Assembly (NCBI GenBank): GCA_007133465.1
Contig: SLMP01000058.1
Span: 1 to 33,770 of the forward strand
Reading direction: 5' to 3'
DNA: 33,770 bases
Source of the DNA: Nitriliruptoraceae bacterium
GTDB lineage: Bacteria > Actinomycetota > Nitriliruptoria > Nitriliruptorales > Nitriliruptoraceae
Shown here: positions 8,188 through 16,399 of the stretch, piece by piece
Layout: every line of letters begins with the position of its first letter
Numbering within the stretch: position 1 is the first letter of the stretch
The notes under the pieces: model-generated
What the model was told of the DNA's origin: nothing
Databases searched by the model: none
Seen by the model: only the letters and a program-made list of their open reading frames with translations
Translations under genes and position numbers: made by a program

Positions 8188-9471
8188 ATGCCCGAGCCGT
8201 CACCGCGCGCCCGTCGGGTGGCGGCCAGGCGTCCTGCGTGGCTCACGGCACCGGTGCTGACCGTGGCAACGCTGTCGATCGGATCCGGGCTGTCCGCCTT
8301 CGGCGTCACCGCCGTGATGGGCGACGTCGCGGCGACCTTCGGTGAGGCGGGCCCCGGCGACGCGGTCGCCGACCAGCTCGGGCTCGCCGCCACGACCCTC
8401 GGCATCGCCCTGTCCATCATCCGGTTGGCCTCGCTCGGCAGCCTGCCGGCCGCGGCGCTCGCCGACCGGTACGGCCGCCGCGGGGTACTGCTGGTGGTCG
8501 CCGCGGTCGGCTTCGGCCTGACGTCCGTCGCGGCGGTGGCCCCGTCGTTCTGGGTCTACGTCGCGCTCGTCTCGCTCGCCCGGCCCGGGCTGGCGACGAT
8601 CAACGTCCTGGCCGGGGTGATCGCCGCCGAGGAGACGACGTCCAAGGACCGGTCGGCCGCGATCGCGCTGATGACGGCCGCGTACGGGCTCGGCGCCGGG
8701 CTGGTGTCGGTCGGACGCGGCCTGCTGCCGGGCGAACCCTCGTGGCGACTGGTCACGGGGTTCGCGCTCGTCCCCCTGCTGCTGCTGCCGCTGCTGGCGC
8801 GGCGCATCCGCGAGCCCGCCATCGCCGCCGCCCACCACCGCACGACCGGGCTGCCCGGTGTGGTCCCCCGGCCGCTCGCCCCCCGGGTCGCGCTGCTCGC
8901 CATCCTGGCCGGGTCGATCGCGATCGCGACCGGACCGGGGTTCACCTACCTGTTCATCTACGGCGAGGGCATCCTCGACGCGTCGCCGCTGTTCCTGTCG
9001 GTCCTCGTCCTCGCCGCCGCACCGGCCGGGCTCGTCGGGCTGCTGCTCGGGCGCGCCGCGGCCGACCACCTGGGCCGACGGCTCGCCGCGGGGACGGCGA
9101 TGGCGCTGACCGGTATCGCGGTGGCGTACGGCTACAGCGGCACGACCCGCGACCTGGCGATCGGCTACCTCGCCGCCATCATGGCCAGCAGCGCGTTCGC
9201 GCCGCCGGCCGGGGCGCTCGCCGCCGAGCTGGTGCCCACGGCGGTCCGGGCGACGGTGGCGGGCTGGCTGACCGTCGCCGGGGTGCTCGCGGCGGTCCTC
9301 GGGTTGACCTCGTTCGGCGTGCTCGCGGACCTGACGGGCGGGTTCGCCTCCGCCTCGCGGACGATCGGCATCGTGGTGGCGGTCATCGCGCTCGGCTTCG
9401 GGTGGTTGCCGGAGACCCGCGGGGTGGAGCTCGAATCGCTGGAGGACGACGAGGACGACCCGGTCACGTGA
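8188..9471 (+). CDS. Major facilitator superfamily permease
   Basis: Membrane transporter (427 aa) with about twelve hydrophobic segments. The MFS loop 2-3 signature is visible as LADRYGRRGVLL near residue 92, and a matching one in the second half as AADHLGRRLAAG. The C-terminus ends in an acidic tail (EDDEDDPVT). The substrate cannot be read from the sequence; sugar-porter-like or drug-efflux-like members are both possible. The ATG at 8188 has GAGG five bases upstream. The gene is divergent from cbiM and shares its 159-base promoter region, so the Zur-box-like palindrome could influence it as well. It is convergent with znuB, with hairpins between. Confidence 0.88.
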   Translation: MPEPSPRARRVAARRPAWLTAPVLTVATLSIGSGLSAFGVTAVMGDVAATFGEAGPGDAVADQLGLAATTLGIALSIIRLASLGSLPAAALADRYGRRGVLLVVAAVGFGLTSVAAVAPSFWVYVALVSLARPGLATINVLAGVIAAEETTSKDRSAAIALMTAAYGLGAGLVSVGRGLLPGEPSWRLVTGFALVPLLLLPLLARRIREPAIAAAHHRTTGLPGVVPRPLAPRVALLAILAGSIAIATGPGFTYLFIYGEGILDASPLFLSVLVLAAAPAGLVGLLLGRAAADHLGRRLAAGTAMALTGIAVAYGYSGTTRDLAIGYLAAIMASSAFAPPAGALAAELVPTAVRATVAGWLTVAGVLAAVLGLTSFGVLADLTGGFASASRTIGIVVAVIALGFGWLPETRGVELESLEDDEDDPVT

Positions 9472-9498
9472 CCGCCGGAAGGCGGCCCGCGTGGCCGC
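9472..9498. terminator. Hairpins between convergent MFS and znuB genes
   Basis: Two alternative, overlapping stems fill the 30-base gap: CCGCC-GGAA-GGCGG and GCGGCC-CGCGT-GGCCGC. Their place between two converging stop codons suggests a bidirectional terminator; no T tract is present. Confidence 0.4.
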
Positions 9499-9501
9499 GC
9501 G

Positions 9502-10359
9502 TCAGCCGCCCTCGGCCACCGCGGGGAACGAGGGCCGCCTGAGGCGCGTGACGAGTTCCTTGCCGGCGAGCACGAGGAAGAACCCGAACACGCTCAGCCC
9601 GGCGATGGTCGCGGCCGTGGCCGTTCCCAGGTGGTAGCTGACGAGCAAGCCGACGAACACCCACAGGGAACCGACGAGCACCGACACCGCCATCATCACC
9701 GGCACGCGGCGGGCGAGCAGCGACGCCGTCGCCGGCGGGGCGATCAGCACCGCGAACACCAGCAGCGTCCCGACGGTCTGGAACGACGCCAGGATCACCA
9801 TCGCGACCAGCGCGAGCATCGCCACGTGCGCCACGCGCGGGTGCAGGCCGAGCACCTGTGCCTTCGCGCGGGAGAAGGACAGCACGAGGAACGACCGGTA
9901 GAGCGCGAGCGTGACGCCGAGCGCGACGGCGGCGGCGATCGCGCTCACGCGCAGGTCGCTCGTCGTGACCCCGATCGGGTCGCCGAACAGGATCGTGGTC
10001 AGGTCGCCGGCGTAGGCCCCCCCGCGCGAGATGATGGCGACGCCGAGCGCCAGCATCCCGACGAACAGCAGGCCGATCGAGGTGTCCTCACCGAGTCGGC
10101 TCCGCGCACTGACGAGGGTGATGCCGACGATCATGACCACGGCGCTCAGAGCGCCACCGACGAGCAGGTTGCCGCCGACGAGGTAGGCGAGGGCGATGCC
10201 GGGCAGCACGCCGTGGGCCAGCGCGTCGCCCATGAAGGCCATGCCCCGCAACACCACCCAGGTGCCGACCAGCGAGCTCGCGAACACGGTGAGCAGCCCG
10301 GCTGCCAGCGCGTTGCGCATGAAGGCGAACGCGAACGGCTCCGCGATGAGGTCGGGCAC
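9502..10359 (-). CDS. znuB: Zinc ABC transporter permease ZnuB
   Basis: Membrane subunit (285 aa) of a high-affinity Zn/Mn-type ABC importer (ABC-3 family). The start is characteristic: MPDLIAEPFAFAFMRNALAAGLL, then VLRGMAFMGDALAHGVLPGIAL, the conserved region that contacts the ATPase. About eight hydrophobic segments follow, including GTLLVFAVLIAPPATASLLA near the C-terminal third. The GTG at 10359 has AGAAGG seven bases upstream; longer starts would run into a hairpin and znuA. It follows znuA by 70 bases, and a 12-bp hairpin sits in that gap. Its ATPase, ZnuC, is encoded divergently on the other side of znuA. Confidence 0.94.
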   Translation of the reverse strand: MPDLIAEPFAFAFMRNALAAGLLTVFASSLVGTWVVLRGMAFMGDALAHGVLPGIALAYLVGGNLLVGGALSAVVMIVGITLVSARSRLGEDTSIGLLFVGMLALGVAIISRGGAYAGDLTTILFGDPIGVTTSDLRVSAIAAAVALGVTLALYRSFLVLSFSRAKAQVLGLHPRVAHVAMLALVAMVILASFQTVGTLLVFAVLIAPPATASLLARRVPVMMAVSVLVGSLWVFVGLLVSYHLGTATAATIAGLSVFGFFLVLAGKELVTRLRRPSFPAVAEGG

Positions 10360-10376
10360 CCGGCTGCCTTCTGCCT

Positions 10377-10405
10377 GGCCGGCGGGTCGGGGTGACCCGC
10401 CGGCC
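10377..10405 (-). promoter_or_regulatory. 12-bp perfect hairpin between znuA and znuB
   Basis: GGCCGGCGGGTC pairs with GACCCGCCGGCC around a 5-base loop, 24 bases after the znuA stop and just before the znuB ribosome binding site. It could end part of the transcripts or protect the znuA message, so that more binding protein than permease is made. No T tract follows. Confidence 0.55.
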
Positions 10406-10429
10406 GTCACAGCCAACCAGACCCCGCCG

Positions 10430-11665
10430 TCAGCCGAGCGCTCCGGCGACCAGCCGTGCGTTGGTCCGCAGCAGGTCCGGGTAGGTCTCCGCGCCGCTGC
10501 CCGGCTCGCCGAGCGCGTCGGTGTACAGGCGCACCACGTCGAGCTCGAGGTCGCTGCGGCCGAGCACCTCGCTCGCGAGCTGCTCCGCCAGTGTCGTCGA
10601 ATCGGTGTTCTCCGCGAAGATGGCCGGCACCTGCGCCTCCTCGACCGCTTCGACCAGCTGCGCGAACTGCCTCGGGTCCGCCTCGACCTGCGTGGTGGCG
10701 CCAGGGACGACCGTGCCGAGGACCTCGAAGTCGAACCGGTCGGCGAAGTAGCCCAGGGCATCGTGGTTGGTCACGAGGACCCGCTGCGCCGGCGGGACGA
10801 CGGCGAGCACCTCGTCCATCTCCGCGTGCACCGCGAGCAGCTCGGTCGCGTAGGCCTCACCGCGCGCCTCCCACTCCTCGGCGGGAACGGCGGGGGCGAC
10901 CGCAGCGAGTTCCGCGGCGAGCAGCCGGGCACCGTCGGCCATCCGCACGGGGTCGAGCCACACGTGCGGGTCCTCGGGGCCGTGATCGTGGTCGTCGTCG
11001 TGCCCGTGCTCGTCGTCGTGCCCGTGCTCGTCCTCGTGCCCGTGCTCGTCCTCGTCCTCGTGCCCGTGCTCGTCGTCGTGCCCGTGCTCGTCCTCGTGCC
11101 CGTGCTCGTCCTCGTGCCCGTGCTCGTCGTCGTGCCCGTGCCCGTCCTCGTCCTCGTGCCCGTGCTCGTGCCCGTCGAGGTGGCCGCCGAACTCGATCGG
11201 GTCGAGCTGCTCGGCGATCGTCACCACGCGGACGCCGTCCGCCTCGGCGGCGTCGAGCGCGGACACGAGGTTCTCCTCGAGCTGCAGCCCGTTCGCGATC
11301 ACCAGGTCGGCCTCCCGGAGCTTCGCCGCGTCCATGGCGCTGGGCTCGTAGCCGTGGGGGTCGACACCGGGTGGCATCAGCGTCACGACCTCGCCGTCCT
11401 CACCGACCAGGGTGGTGACGATGTCGCCGAGGATCGAGGTGGTGGCGACCACCGTGAGTTCCTCTGCCGCGGTCGCCTCGGTTGCCTCGGTTGCCTCGTC
11501 GGTCGACGCCCCGCCGTCGTCGGTCGCTTCGTCGGCGGCGTCGCCGTCGGGCGCGTCGACCTCGGTCTCCATCGCGTCGCCAGCGCCGCAGGCGGTCGCC
11601 AGCAACGCGACGAGCGCCAGCATGATGCCGACGCGTGCCGGCGCTCGGCGGGGGTGGGTTCGCAT
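10430..11665 (-). CDS. znuA: Zinc-binding lipoprotein ZnuA with very long His-rich loop
   Basis: Extracytoplasmic metal-binding subunit (411 aa) of the ZnuABC importer, cluster A-1 fold. The signal peptide ends in LLATAC (lipidated Cys26). A Thr/Glu/Ala linker follows to about residue 78, then VVATTSILGDIV and PPGVDPHGYEPS with the first ligand His. A His/Asp/Glu loop of 66 residues (164-229, 21 histidines) comes next, then DPHVWLDP with the second ligand His, VTNHDALGYFADRF with the third, and ENTDSTTLAEQL near the C-terminus. The charged loop marks zinc, rather than manganese, binding proteins. The ATG at 11665 has GGAAGGG upstream and places the signal peptide correctly. Divergent from znuC; a Zur-box-like palindrome lies between. 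Confidence 0.96.
   Translation of the reverse strand: MRTHPRRAPARVGIMLALVALLATACGAGDAMETEVDAPDGDAADEATDDGGASTDEATEATEATAAEELTVVATTSILGDIVTTLVGEDGEVVTLMPPGVDPHGYEPSAMDAAKLREADLVIANGLQLEENLVSALDAAEADGVRVVTIAEQLDPIEFGGHLDGHEHGHEDEDGHGHDDEHGHEDEHGHEDEHGHDDEHGHEDEDEHGHEDEHGHDDEHGHDDDHDHGPEDPHVWLDPVRMADGARLLAAELAAVAPAVPAEEWEARGEAYATELLAVHAEMDEVLAVVPPAQRVLVTNHDALGYFADRFDFEVLGTVVPGATTQVEADPRQFAQLVEAVEEAQVPAIFAENTDSTTLAEQLASEVLGRSDLELDVVRLYTDALGEPGSGAETYPDLLRTNARLVAGALG
10979..11176 (-). repeat. Tandem repeat encoding the ZnuA His-rich loop
   Basis: The stretch is built of 18-bp units encoding GHEDEH or GHDDEH, with occasional 24-bp units carrying an extra Glu-Asp pair. Seven or more units are visible. 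All are multiples of three, so slippage would change loop length without a frameshift. The plus strand reads as a false Val/Leu/Pro protein. Confidence 0.9.
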
Positions 11666-11758
11666 GAGGTGCCCTTCCTGGTGCTTGCCGCGACGCGCCA
11701 CCGCATCTGGTCGTGCGGTGCCTGCGGGCGGTACCGTCCGTTGAAGCAGGGAGCGTAA

Positions 11759-11773
11759 TGGGAACGGTTCCTA
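11759..11773. promoter_or_regulatory. Zur-box-like operator between znuA and znuC
   Basis: TGGGAAC-G-GTTCCTA is a 7-1-7 inverted repeat whose inner eleven bases (GGAACGGTTCC) are perfect. It shares the core GAAC-S-GTTC and the outline TGNGAAC with the site before cbiM. It lies in the 131-base divergent region, placed to control both znuA-znuB and znuC. A TATGCT -10 candidate for znuA is at 11776-11781, and TACCGT for znuC is at 11732-11737. Confidence 0.5.
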
Positions 11774-11796
11774 GAAGCATACCGAAGGAGGGTCGC

Positions 11797-12627
11797 GTGC
11801 GGCCACAGCACGCCGACGATGCGATGGCGACCGCCCCGGTCGTCCCCGCGGTTCGCCTGCGGTCGGTCTGGGTCCGTTACGGACCGACCGTCGCGGTCCG
11901 TGACGTCGACCTGACGATCGCTCGCGGCACGACCACGGCGATCATCGGCCCGAACGGTTCGGGCAAGTCGACGCTGCTCAACACGCTGTCCGGCCTGATC
12001 CGGCCCACCCACGGGGTCGTCGAGGTCCTGGGGGCGCCCGCGGCGCGGGGCAGCCGACGGGTGGCACACGTCCTGCAGACGACGGTCGCGAACGAATCGG
12101 TGCCGCTGACCGTCCGGGAGACCGTCCGGATGGGGGCCTACGGCCGCCGCGGGGTGCTCGGCCGCCTCACCGCCGGCGATCGCCGGGCCATCGACGAGGC
12201 CATCGATCGCATGCGCATCGGCGACCTCGTGGACCGGCAGCTCCAGGAGCTGTCGGGCGGGCAGCGGCAACGCGTCTACGTCGCCCAGGGACTGGCCCAG
12301 CGCGCGGAGCTGCTCCTGCTTGACGAGCCGATCACCGGTCTGGACCTGGTCACCCAGGAGACCATCACGGCGACGATCGCCGACGAGCGGGCCGCCGGCC
12401 GGAGCGTGGTGCTGACCACCCACGACGTCGGGACGGCCCACCTCGCGGACCAAGCGGTGCTCATGGCGACCGAGGTCGTCGCGGCAGGCCCCCCACGGGT
12501 GTCGCTCGTCCCCGAGCACCTCGCCACGGCCTACGGCGGGCACGTCCACCTGCTCGACGACGGCACGGTCGTGCTGGACGAGCCGCACCACCACGACCAC
12601 CGCTACGACGACCAGCTGCGGGGCTGA
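11797..12627 (+). CDS. znuC: Zinc ABC transporter ATPase ZnuC
   Basis: ATP-binding subunit (276 aa) for ZnuAB. Walker A GPNGSGKS is at 51-58, then the Q-loop LQTTVANESVPLTVRETVRMGAYGRRG, typical of metal-type ABC ATPases, signature LSGGQRQR, Walker B LLLLDEPITGLD and switch histidine LTTHDVG. The C-terminus carries HHHDHRYDD, a short His-rich tail that may bind metal. The GTG at 11797 has AAGGAGG five bases upstream, clearly the best start. It is transcribed away from znuA-znuB, so the three subunits come from two divergent transcripts around one candidate operator. It is convergent with mfd, 13 bases apart. Confidence 0.95.
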   Translation: MRPQHADDAMATAPVVPAVRLRSVWVRYGPTVAVRDVDLTIARGTTTAIIGPNGSGKSTLLNTLSGLIRPTHGVVEVLGAPAARGSRRVAHVLQTTVANESVPLTVRETVRMGAYGRRGVLGRLTAGDRRAIDEAIDRMRIGDLVDRQLQELSGGQRQRVYVAQGLAQRAELLLLDEPITGLDLVTQETITATIADERAAGRSVVLTTHDVGTAHLADQAVLMATEVVAAGPPRVSLVPEHLATAYGGHVHLLDDGTVVLDEPHHHDHRYDDQLRG

Positions 12628-12640
12628 CGCCGACCGATGC

Positions 12641-15600
12641 TCAGCGGCCGTTGCGGCGGGGGGAGGCGAACAGCTCGCGCAGCGTCCCGGCCACGTAGGC
12701 GATCAGGTCGACCGGTTTCGGGCGTGGCAGCGGGATCAGGAGCAGCTTCTGGTCCCCCTTCAGCCGCGCGCCGGGATGGAGCCGCTCGAGCCGCACCCGT
12801 TGCGAGTCCCGCAGGTCGACGGGCCCGATGCGCAGCTGGCCACGCGGGGTGATGACCGCCTCCTCGAGCCGCCAGCGCCGCATCGCCGCCTTGAGCGCGG
12901 TGAGGTGCAGCAGGCGCTCGGCCGGCGGGGGCGGCGGCCCGAAGCGGTCCTGCAGCTCGGCCCGGACGTCCTTCACGCCGGCCGCGTCCCGGACGGCGGC
13001 GATGCGCTTGTAGAGCTCCAGTCGCTGGGTGGCGTCGGCGACGTAGTCGTGGGGCAGGTGGGCATCGACCGGCAGCTCGAGCTTGATGTCGGCCTCGGGC
13101 TGGACCGCCTCCCCGGTGAGGTCCGCCACCTCCTCCTTCAACAGCTGCGAGTACATGTCGAACCCGACGGCGGCGACGTGCCCGGACTGCTCGGCCCCGA
13201 CGACGTTGCCCGCCCCGCGGATCTCCAGGTCCCGCATCGCGATCGCGAGCCCGGACCCGAGCCGCGCGTGCTCCGCGATGGTCCTGAGCCGTTCGTAGGC
13301 GGGCTCCGTCAACGATGCACCCTCCGGGTAGAGGAAGTAGGCGTACCCCCGCTCGGACGAACGCCCGACCCGACCACGAAGCTGGTGCAGCTGGGACAGC
13401 CCGAGCAGGTCGGCACGCTCGATGATCAGGGTGTTGGCGTTCGGCACGTCGAGACCCGATTCGATGATCGTCGTGGAGACGAGCACGTCGACCTCGCGTT
13501 GCCAGAAGCGCACCATGACCCGTTCGAGCTGGCGTTCGTCCATCTGCCCGTGCGCGACCTCGACGCGGGCGTCGGGGACCATCTCGGCGATGCCAGCGGC
13601 GACCCGGTGGATCGTGTCGACGTGGTTGTGGACGTAGAAGACCTGCCCGTCCCGCAGCAGCTCGCGCCGGATCGCGAGCGCGGTCTGCGCCTCGTCGAAG
13701 GGCTGCACGGAGGTCAGCACCGGCTGGCGGTCCTCCGGCGGCGTCTCGATGACCGACAGGTCCCGGATGCCGGACACCGCCATCTCGAGGGTGCGCGGGA
13801 TCGGGGTCGCCGACATCGACAGCACGTCGACCGAGGTGCGCAGCTGCTTCAGCCGTTCCTTCTGCGTGACCCCGAAGCGCTGCTCCTCGTCGACGATCAC
13901 GAGGCCGAGCTGCTTCCACTCGACCCGTCTGCCGAGCAGCGCGTGCGTGCCGACCACGATGTCGACGGTGCCGGCCGCCAACCCGTCGAGCACCCGCCGC
14001 TTGTCCTTGTCGGTCACGAACCGGCTGAGCTCCTCGACCACCACCGGGAAGCCGGAGAACCGCTCCCGGAAGGTCTCGAGGTGCTGCTGGGCGAGGATCG
14101 TGGTCGGCACGAGCACGGCGACCTGCTTGCCGTCGAAGACGGCCTTGCCGGCCGCGCGCACCGCCACCTCGGTCTTGCCGAAGCCGACGTCGCCCGCGAG
14201 GAGCCGGTCCATCGGCAGCGGGGCCTCCATGTCCTGTTTGATCTCGTCGGCGACCGTCAGCTGGTCCTGGGTCTCGACGTGGGCGAAGGCATCCTCGAGC
14301 TCGGTCTGCATGGTCCCGTCGGGCGAGAACGCGTGGCCCGGCGCGTGCATCCTCGCCGCGTAGAGCCGGATCAGCTCGGCGGCGATGTCGCGCACGGCCT
14401 TGCGGACCCGGTTCTTGGCCCGCTCCCACTGCGCGCCGCCGAGGCTCATCACCGACGGGGTCTCGCCGCCCTGGTACTTGGCGATCGCGTCGACCTGGTC
14501 GGAGGGGACGTAGAGCGTGTCGCCGTCCGCGTACTCGAGCAGCACGTAGTCGCGCTTGGCGGTCTGCCCGTCGACGCCGGGGAACTCGCGGGTGAGCATG
14601 CCGCGGTAGCGACCGACCCCGTGGGTGCGGTGGACGACGGCGTCGCCGGGGTCGAGCTGCAGGACCGCGTCCGCCGCCGTCGTGCGGCTGCCCATCCGTC
14701 GGCTCGCGCGGCGCCGGCGCGGACCGAACACGTCCCACGTCCCGAGGACCGCGAGCCGGAGGTCCTCCGCGTGGAAGCCGGTCCGCAGCGTGCTGACCGC
14801 GATCTCCACCCGGGACCCGTCCGGGTCGGGCGGCAGCGTCGTGGTGACCCGGCTCGGCACACCCTGCTCGCCGAGCACGTCCGCGATGCGGCGGGCCGGG
14901 CCTTCCGCGTCCACCGTGACCACCACGCGGGTGCCATCCCGCAACAGACCCTGCAGGCGCTGCGACAGGGTGACGACGTCGCCGCGGAACGAGTCCCAGG
15001 CCTGTCCGGTCTGGCGGCTGCCGGTCAGCGCACCGAACGGAGTGAGGCGCCACACCCGCTCCGGGCCGCGCTGGAGCAGCTGCGCCGGGGCCGCGAAGCC
15101 GTCCGCGCGCAGGTGCACGTCCTCACCGTCGGCGGCCACCTCGCCGTCACCGTCGGCGCCGGCACCGGGCAGGGGGGCGCCCGCCGCACCGAACGCCGCC
15201 GCGGTCCGCCAGGCGGTCTCCGCCAGGACCGCCGCCTCCTCGGCCAACTTGCCCGCCCGGTCCTCCAGCAGCATCGGATCGAGCAGCGCCAGGCCCGCAC
15301 CGGCCGGCAGGAAGTCCACCAGCAGTGACGGGTGCTCGCGGAGCAGGATCGCGAGCGACTCCACCCCCTCGAAGGTCTGCCCGTCGGCCAGCCGGTCGAG
15401 CTGCTCGGTCAGTTCCGGCCAGCGTCGGATCGCCTCGCGGGCACGCTCGGTCAGTTCCGCGTCGAGCACGAGCTCGCGGGCCGGATCGACCACGACCCGC
15501 TCGACCGGTCCGATCGAGCGCTGGTCGCCGACCGAGAAGGTGCGCAGCGACTCCACGTCGTCGCCCCAGAACTCGACCCGCACGGCGTGGTCGCCGGCGG

Positions 15601-16228
15601 TCGGGAACACATCGACGATCCCGCCGCGCACGGCGAACTCGCCGCGGGCCTCCACCTGAGGGGTCCGGGCGTAGCCGAGGGCCGCGAGCCCCTCGACGAG
15701 CGCGTCGAACCCGCTCCACCGGTCGGTCAGCTCGAGGGGGCGACGCCCCGCCAACCTCGGATCCATGGGCTGGAGGGCGGCCCGGACAGGGGCGACGACG
15801 GCGAGCAGCGGTTCCTCGTGCGCCTCCGGGTGGGTGAGCCGGTCGAGTACCGCGAGCCGCCGTCCGACCGTCCGCGGCTGCGGGGACAACCGCTCGTGCG
15901 GCAGGGTCTCCCAGGCCGGGAACACCGCGACCCGCTGGTCGCCGAGGTAGGCGGCGAGCCCGTCGGCGACGGCCTCGGCGTCGGAGGTCCGGGGCGTGAG
16001 CACGAGCAGGGGAGCCGCGCGCTCGACCAACAGGCTGAGCACGTACGGACGCAGCGGCGGCGAGCAGACGAGGTCGTCGTCGACCAGCTCCTCCGACCAC
16101 TCGGCGCGGGCAGCGCGCAGGGCGCTCGCGAGCGGCCCGACGGCGAGCCCGGGGTCGAGGACGTCCGCGACCGAACGCGGGCCCGAGGCGGACCCCCCTG
16201 GCGGCGGGGCGGGCGGGGCGGTGGACAC
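12641..16228 (-). CDS. mfd: Transcription-repair coupling factor Mfd
   Basis: Large DNA translocase (1195 aa from the chosen start) that pushes stalled RNA polymerase off damaged DNA and recruits the UvrA-UvrB machinery. The UvrB-like N-terminal region has FPAWETLPHERLSPQPRTVGRR and EFAVRGGIVDVFP. The polymerase-interacting region reads DYVLLEYADGDTLYVPSDQ. The RecG-like motor has Walker A GDVGFGKT (679-686) and DEEQ box DEEQRFG (780-786), with SATPIPRTLEM and QLRGRVGRS after. The C-terminal TRCF domain includes DRFGPPPPPAERLL. Length agrees with Mfd (about 1150-1230). GTG 16228 is preceded by GAGG; an in-frame TTG at 16327 is possible but less likely. The mycobacterial neighbours pth, rplY, prs, glmU and TetR lie upstream; mazG is displaced. 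Confidence 0.97.
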   Translation of the reverse strand: MSTAPPAPPPGGSASGPRSVADVLDPGLAVGPLASALRAARAEWSEELVDDDLVCSPPLRPYVLSLLVERAAPLLVLTPRTSDAEAVADGLAAYLGDQRVAVFPAWETLPHERLSPQPRTVGRRLAVLDRLTHPEAHEEPLLAVVAPVRAALQPMDPRLAGRRPLELTDRWSGFDALVEGLAALGYARTPQVEARGEFAVRGGIVDVFPTAGDHAVRVEFWGDDVESLRTFSVGDQRSIGPVERVVVDPARELVLDAELTERAREAIRRWPELTEQLDRLADGQTFEGVESLAILLREHPSLLVDFLPAGAGLALLDPMLLEDRAGKLAEEAAVLAETAWRTAAAFGAAGAPLPGAGADGDGEVAADGEDVHLRADGFAAPAQLLQRGPERVWRLTPFGALTGSRQTGQAWDSFRGDVVTLSQRLQGLLRDGTRVVVTVDAEGPARRIADVLGEQGVPSRVTTTLPPDPDGSRVEIAVSTLRTGFHAEDLRLAVLGTWDVFGPRRRRASRRMGSRTTAADAVLQLDPGDAVVHRTHGVGRYRGMLTREFPGVDGQTAKRDYVLLEYADGDTLYVPSDQVDAIAKYQGGETPSVMSLGGAQWERAKNRVRKAVRDIAAELIRLYAARMHAPGHAFSPDGTMQTELEDAFAHVETQDQLTVADEIKQDMEAPLPMDRLLAGDVGFGKTEVAVRAAGKAVFDGKQVAVLVPTTILAQQHLETFRERFSGFPVVVEELSRFVTDKDKRRVLDGLAAGTVDIVVGTHALLGRRVEWKQLGLVIVDEEQRFGVTQKERLKQLRTSVDVLSMSATPIPRTLEMAVSGIRDLSVIETPPEDRQPVLTSVQPFDEAQTALAIRRELLRDGQVFYVHNHVDTIHRVAAGIAEMVPDARVEVAHGQMDERQLERVMVRFWQREVDVLVSTTIIESGLDVPNANTLIIERADLLGLSQLHQLRGRVGRSSERGYAYFLYPEGASLTEPAYERLRTIAEHARLGSGLAIAMRDLEIRGAGNVVGAEQSGHVAAVGFDMYSQLLKEEVADLTGEAVQPEADIKLELPVDAHLPHDYVADATQRLELYKRIAAVRDAAGVKDVRAELQDRFGPPPPPAERLLHLTALKAAMRRWRLEEAVITPRGQLRIGPVDLRDSQRVRLERLHPGARLKGDQKLLLIPLPRPKPVDLIAYVAGTLRELFASPRRNGR

Positions 16229-16399
16229 GACGACCTCGGGTGGCGTGCGGGCATCGACGACACCAGGCGGTCGCGCTGGCCGGTCGGGAGCGCCGACGAG
16301 CGTGCCCGCCCCGACGTCGCCCGGCAAGTCGGACGCGCAGGACGTCGGATGCTCGGCACGTCGGACGGCGGACGCCCGGGCGGCTGGACGAGCGGCGGA

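Noticed and set aside
10980-11180. CRISPR-like array of short regular repeats
   Set aside because: The 18-bp units have no spacers and lie in frame inside znuA, encoding its His-rich loop.
10196-11758. Plus-strand open frame with repeated Val-Pro-Val-Leu
   Set aside because: It is the antisense of the znuA His/Asp/Glu repeat; GC-rich codons keep the opposite strand open.
11948-11964. 17-bp palindrome GCCCGAACGGTTCGGGC with the same core as the proposed Zur boxes
   Set aside because: It lies in the znuC codons for the Walker A motif (GPNGSG) and lacks the outer TG/CA; best explained by coding constraint.
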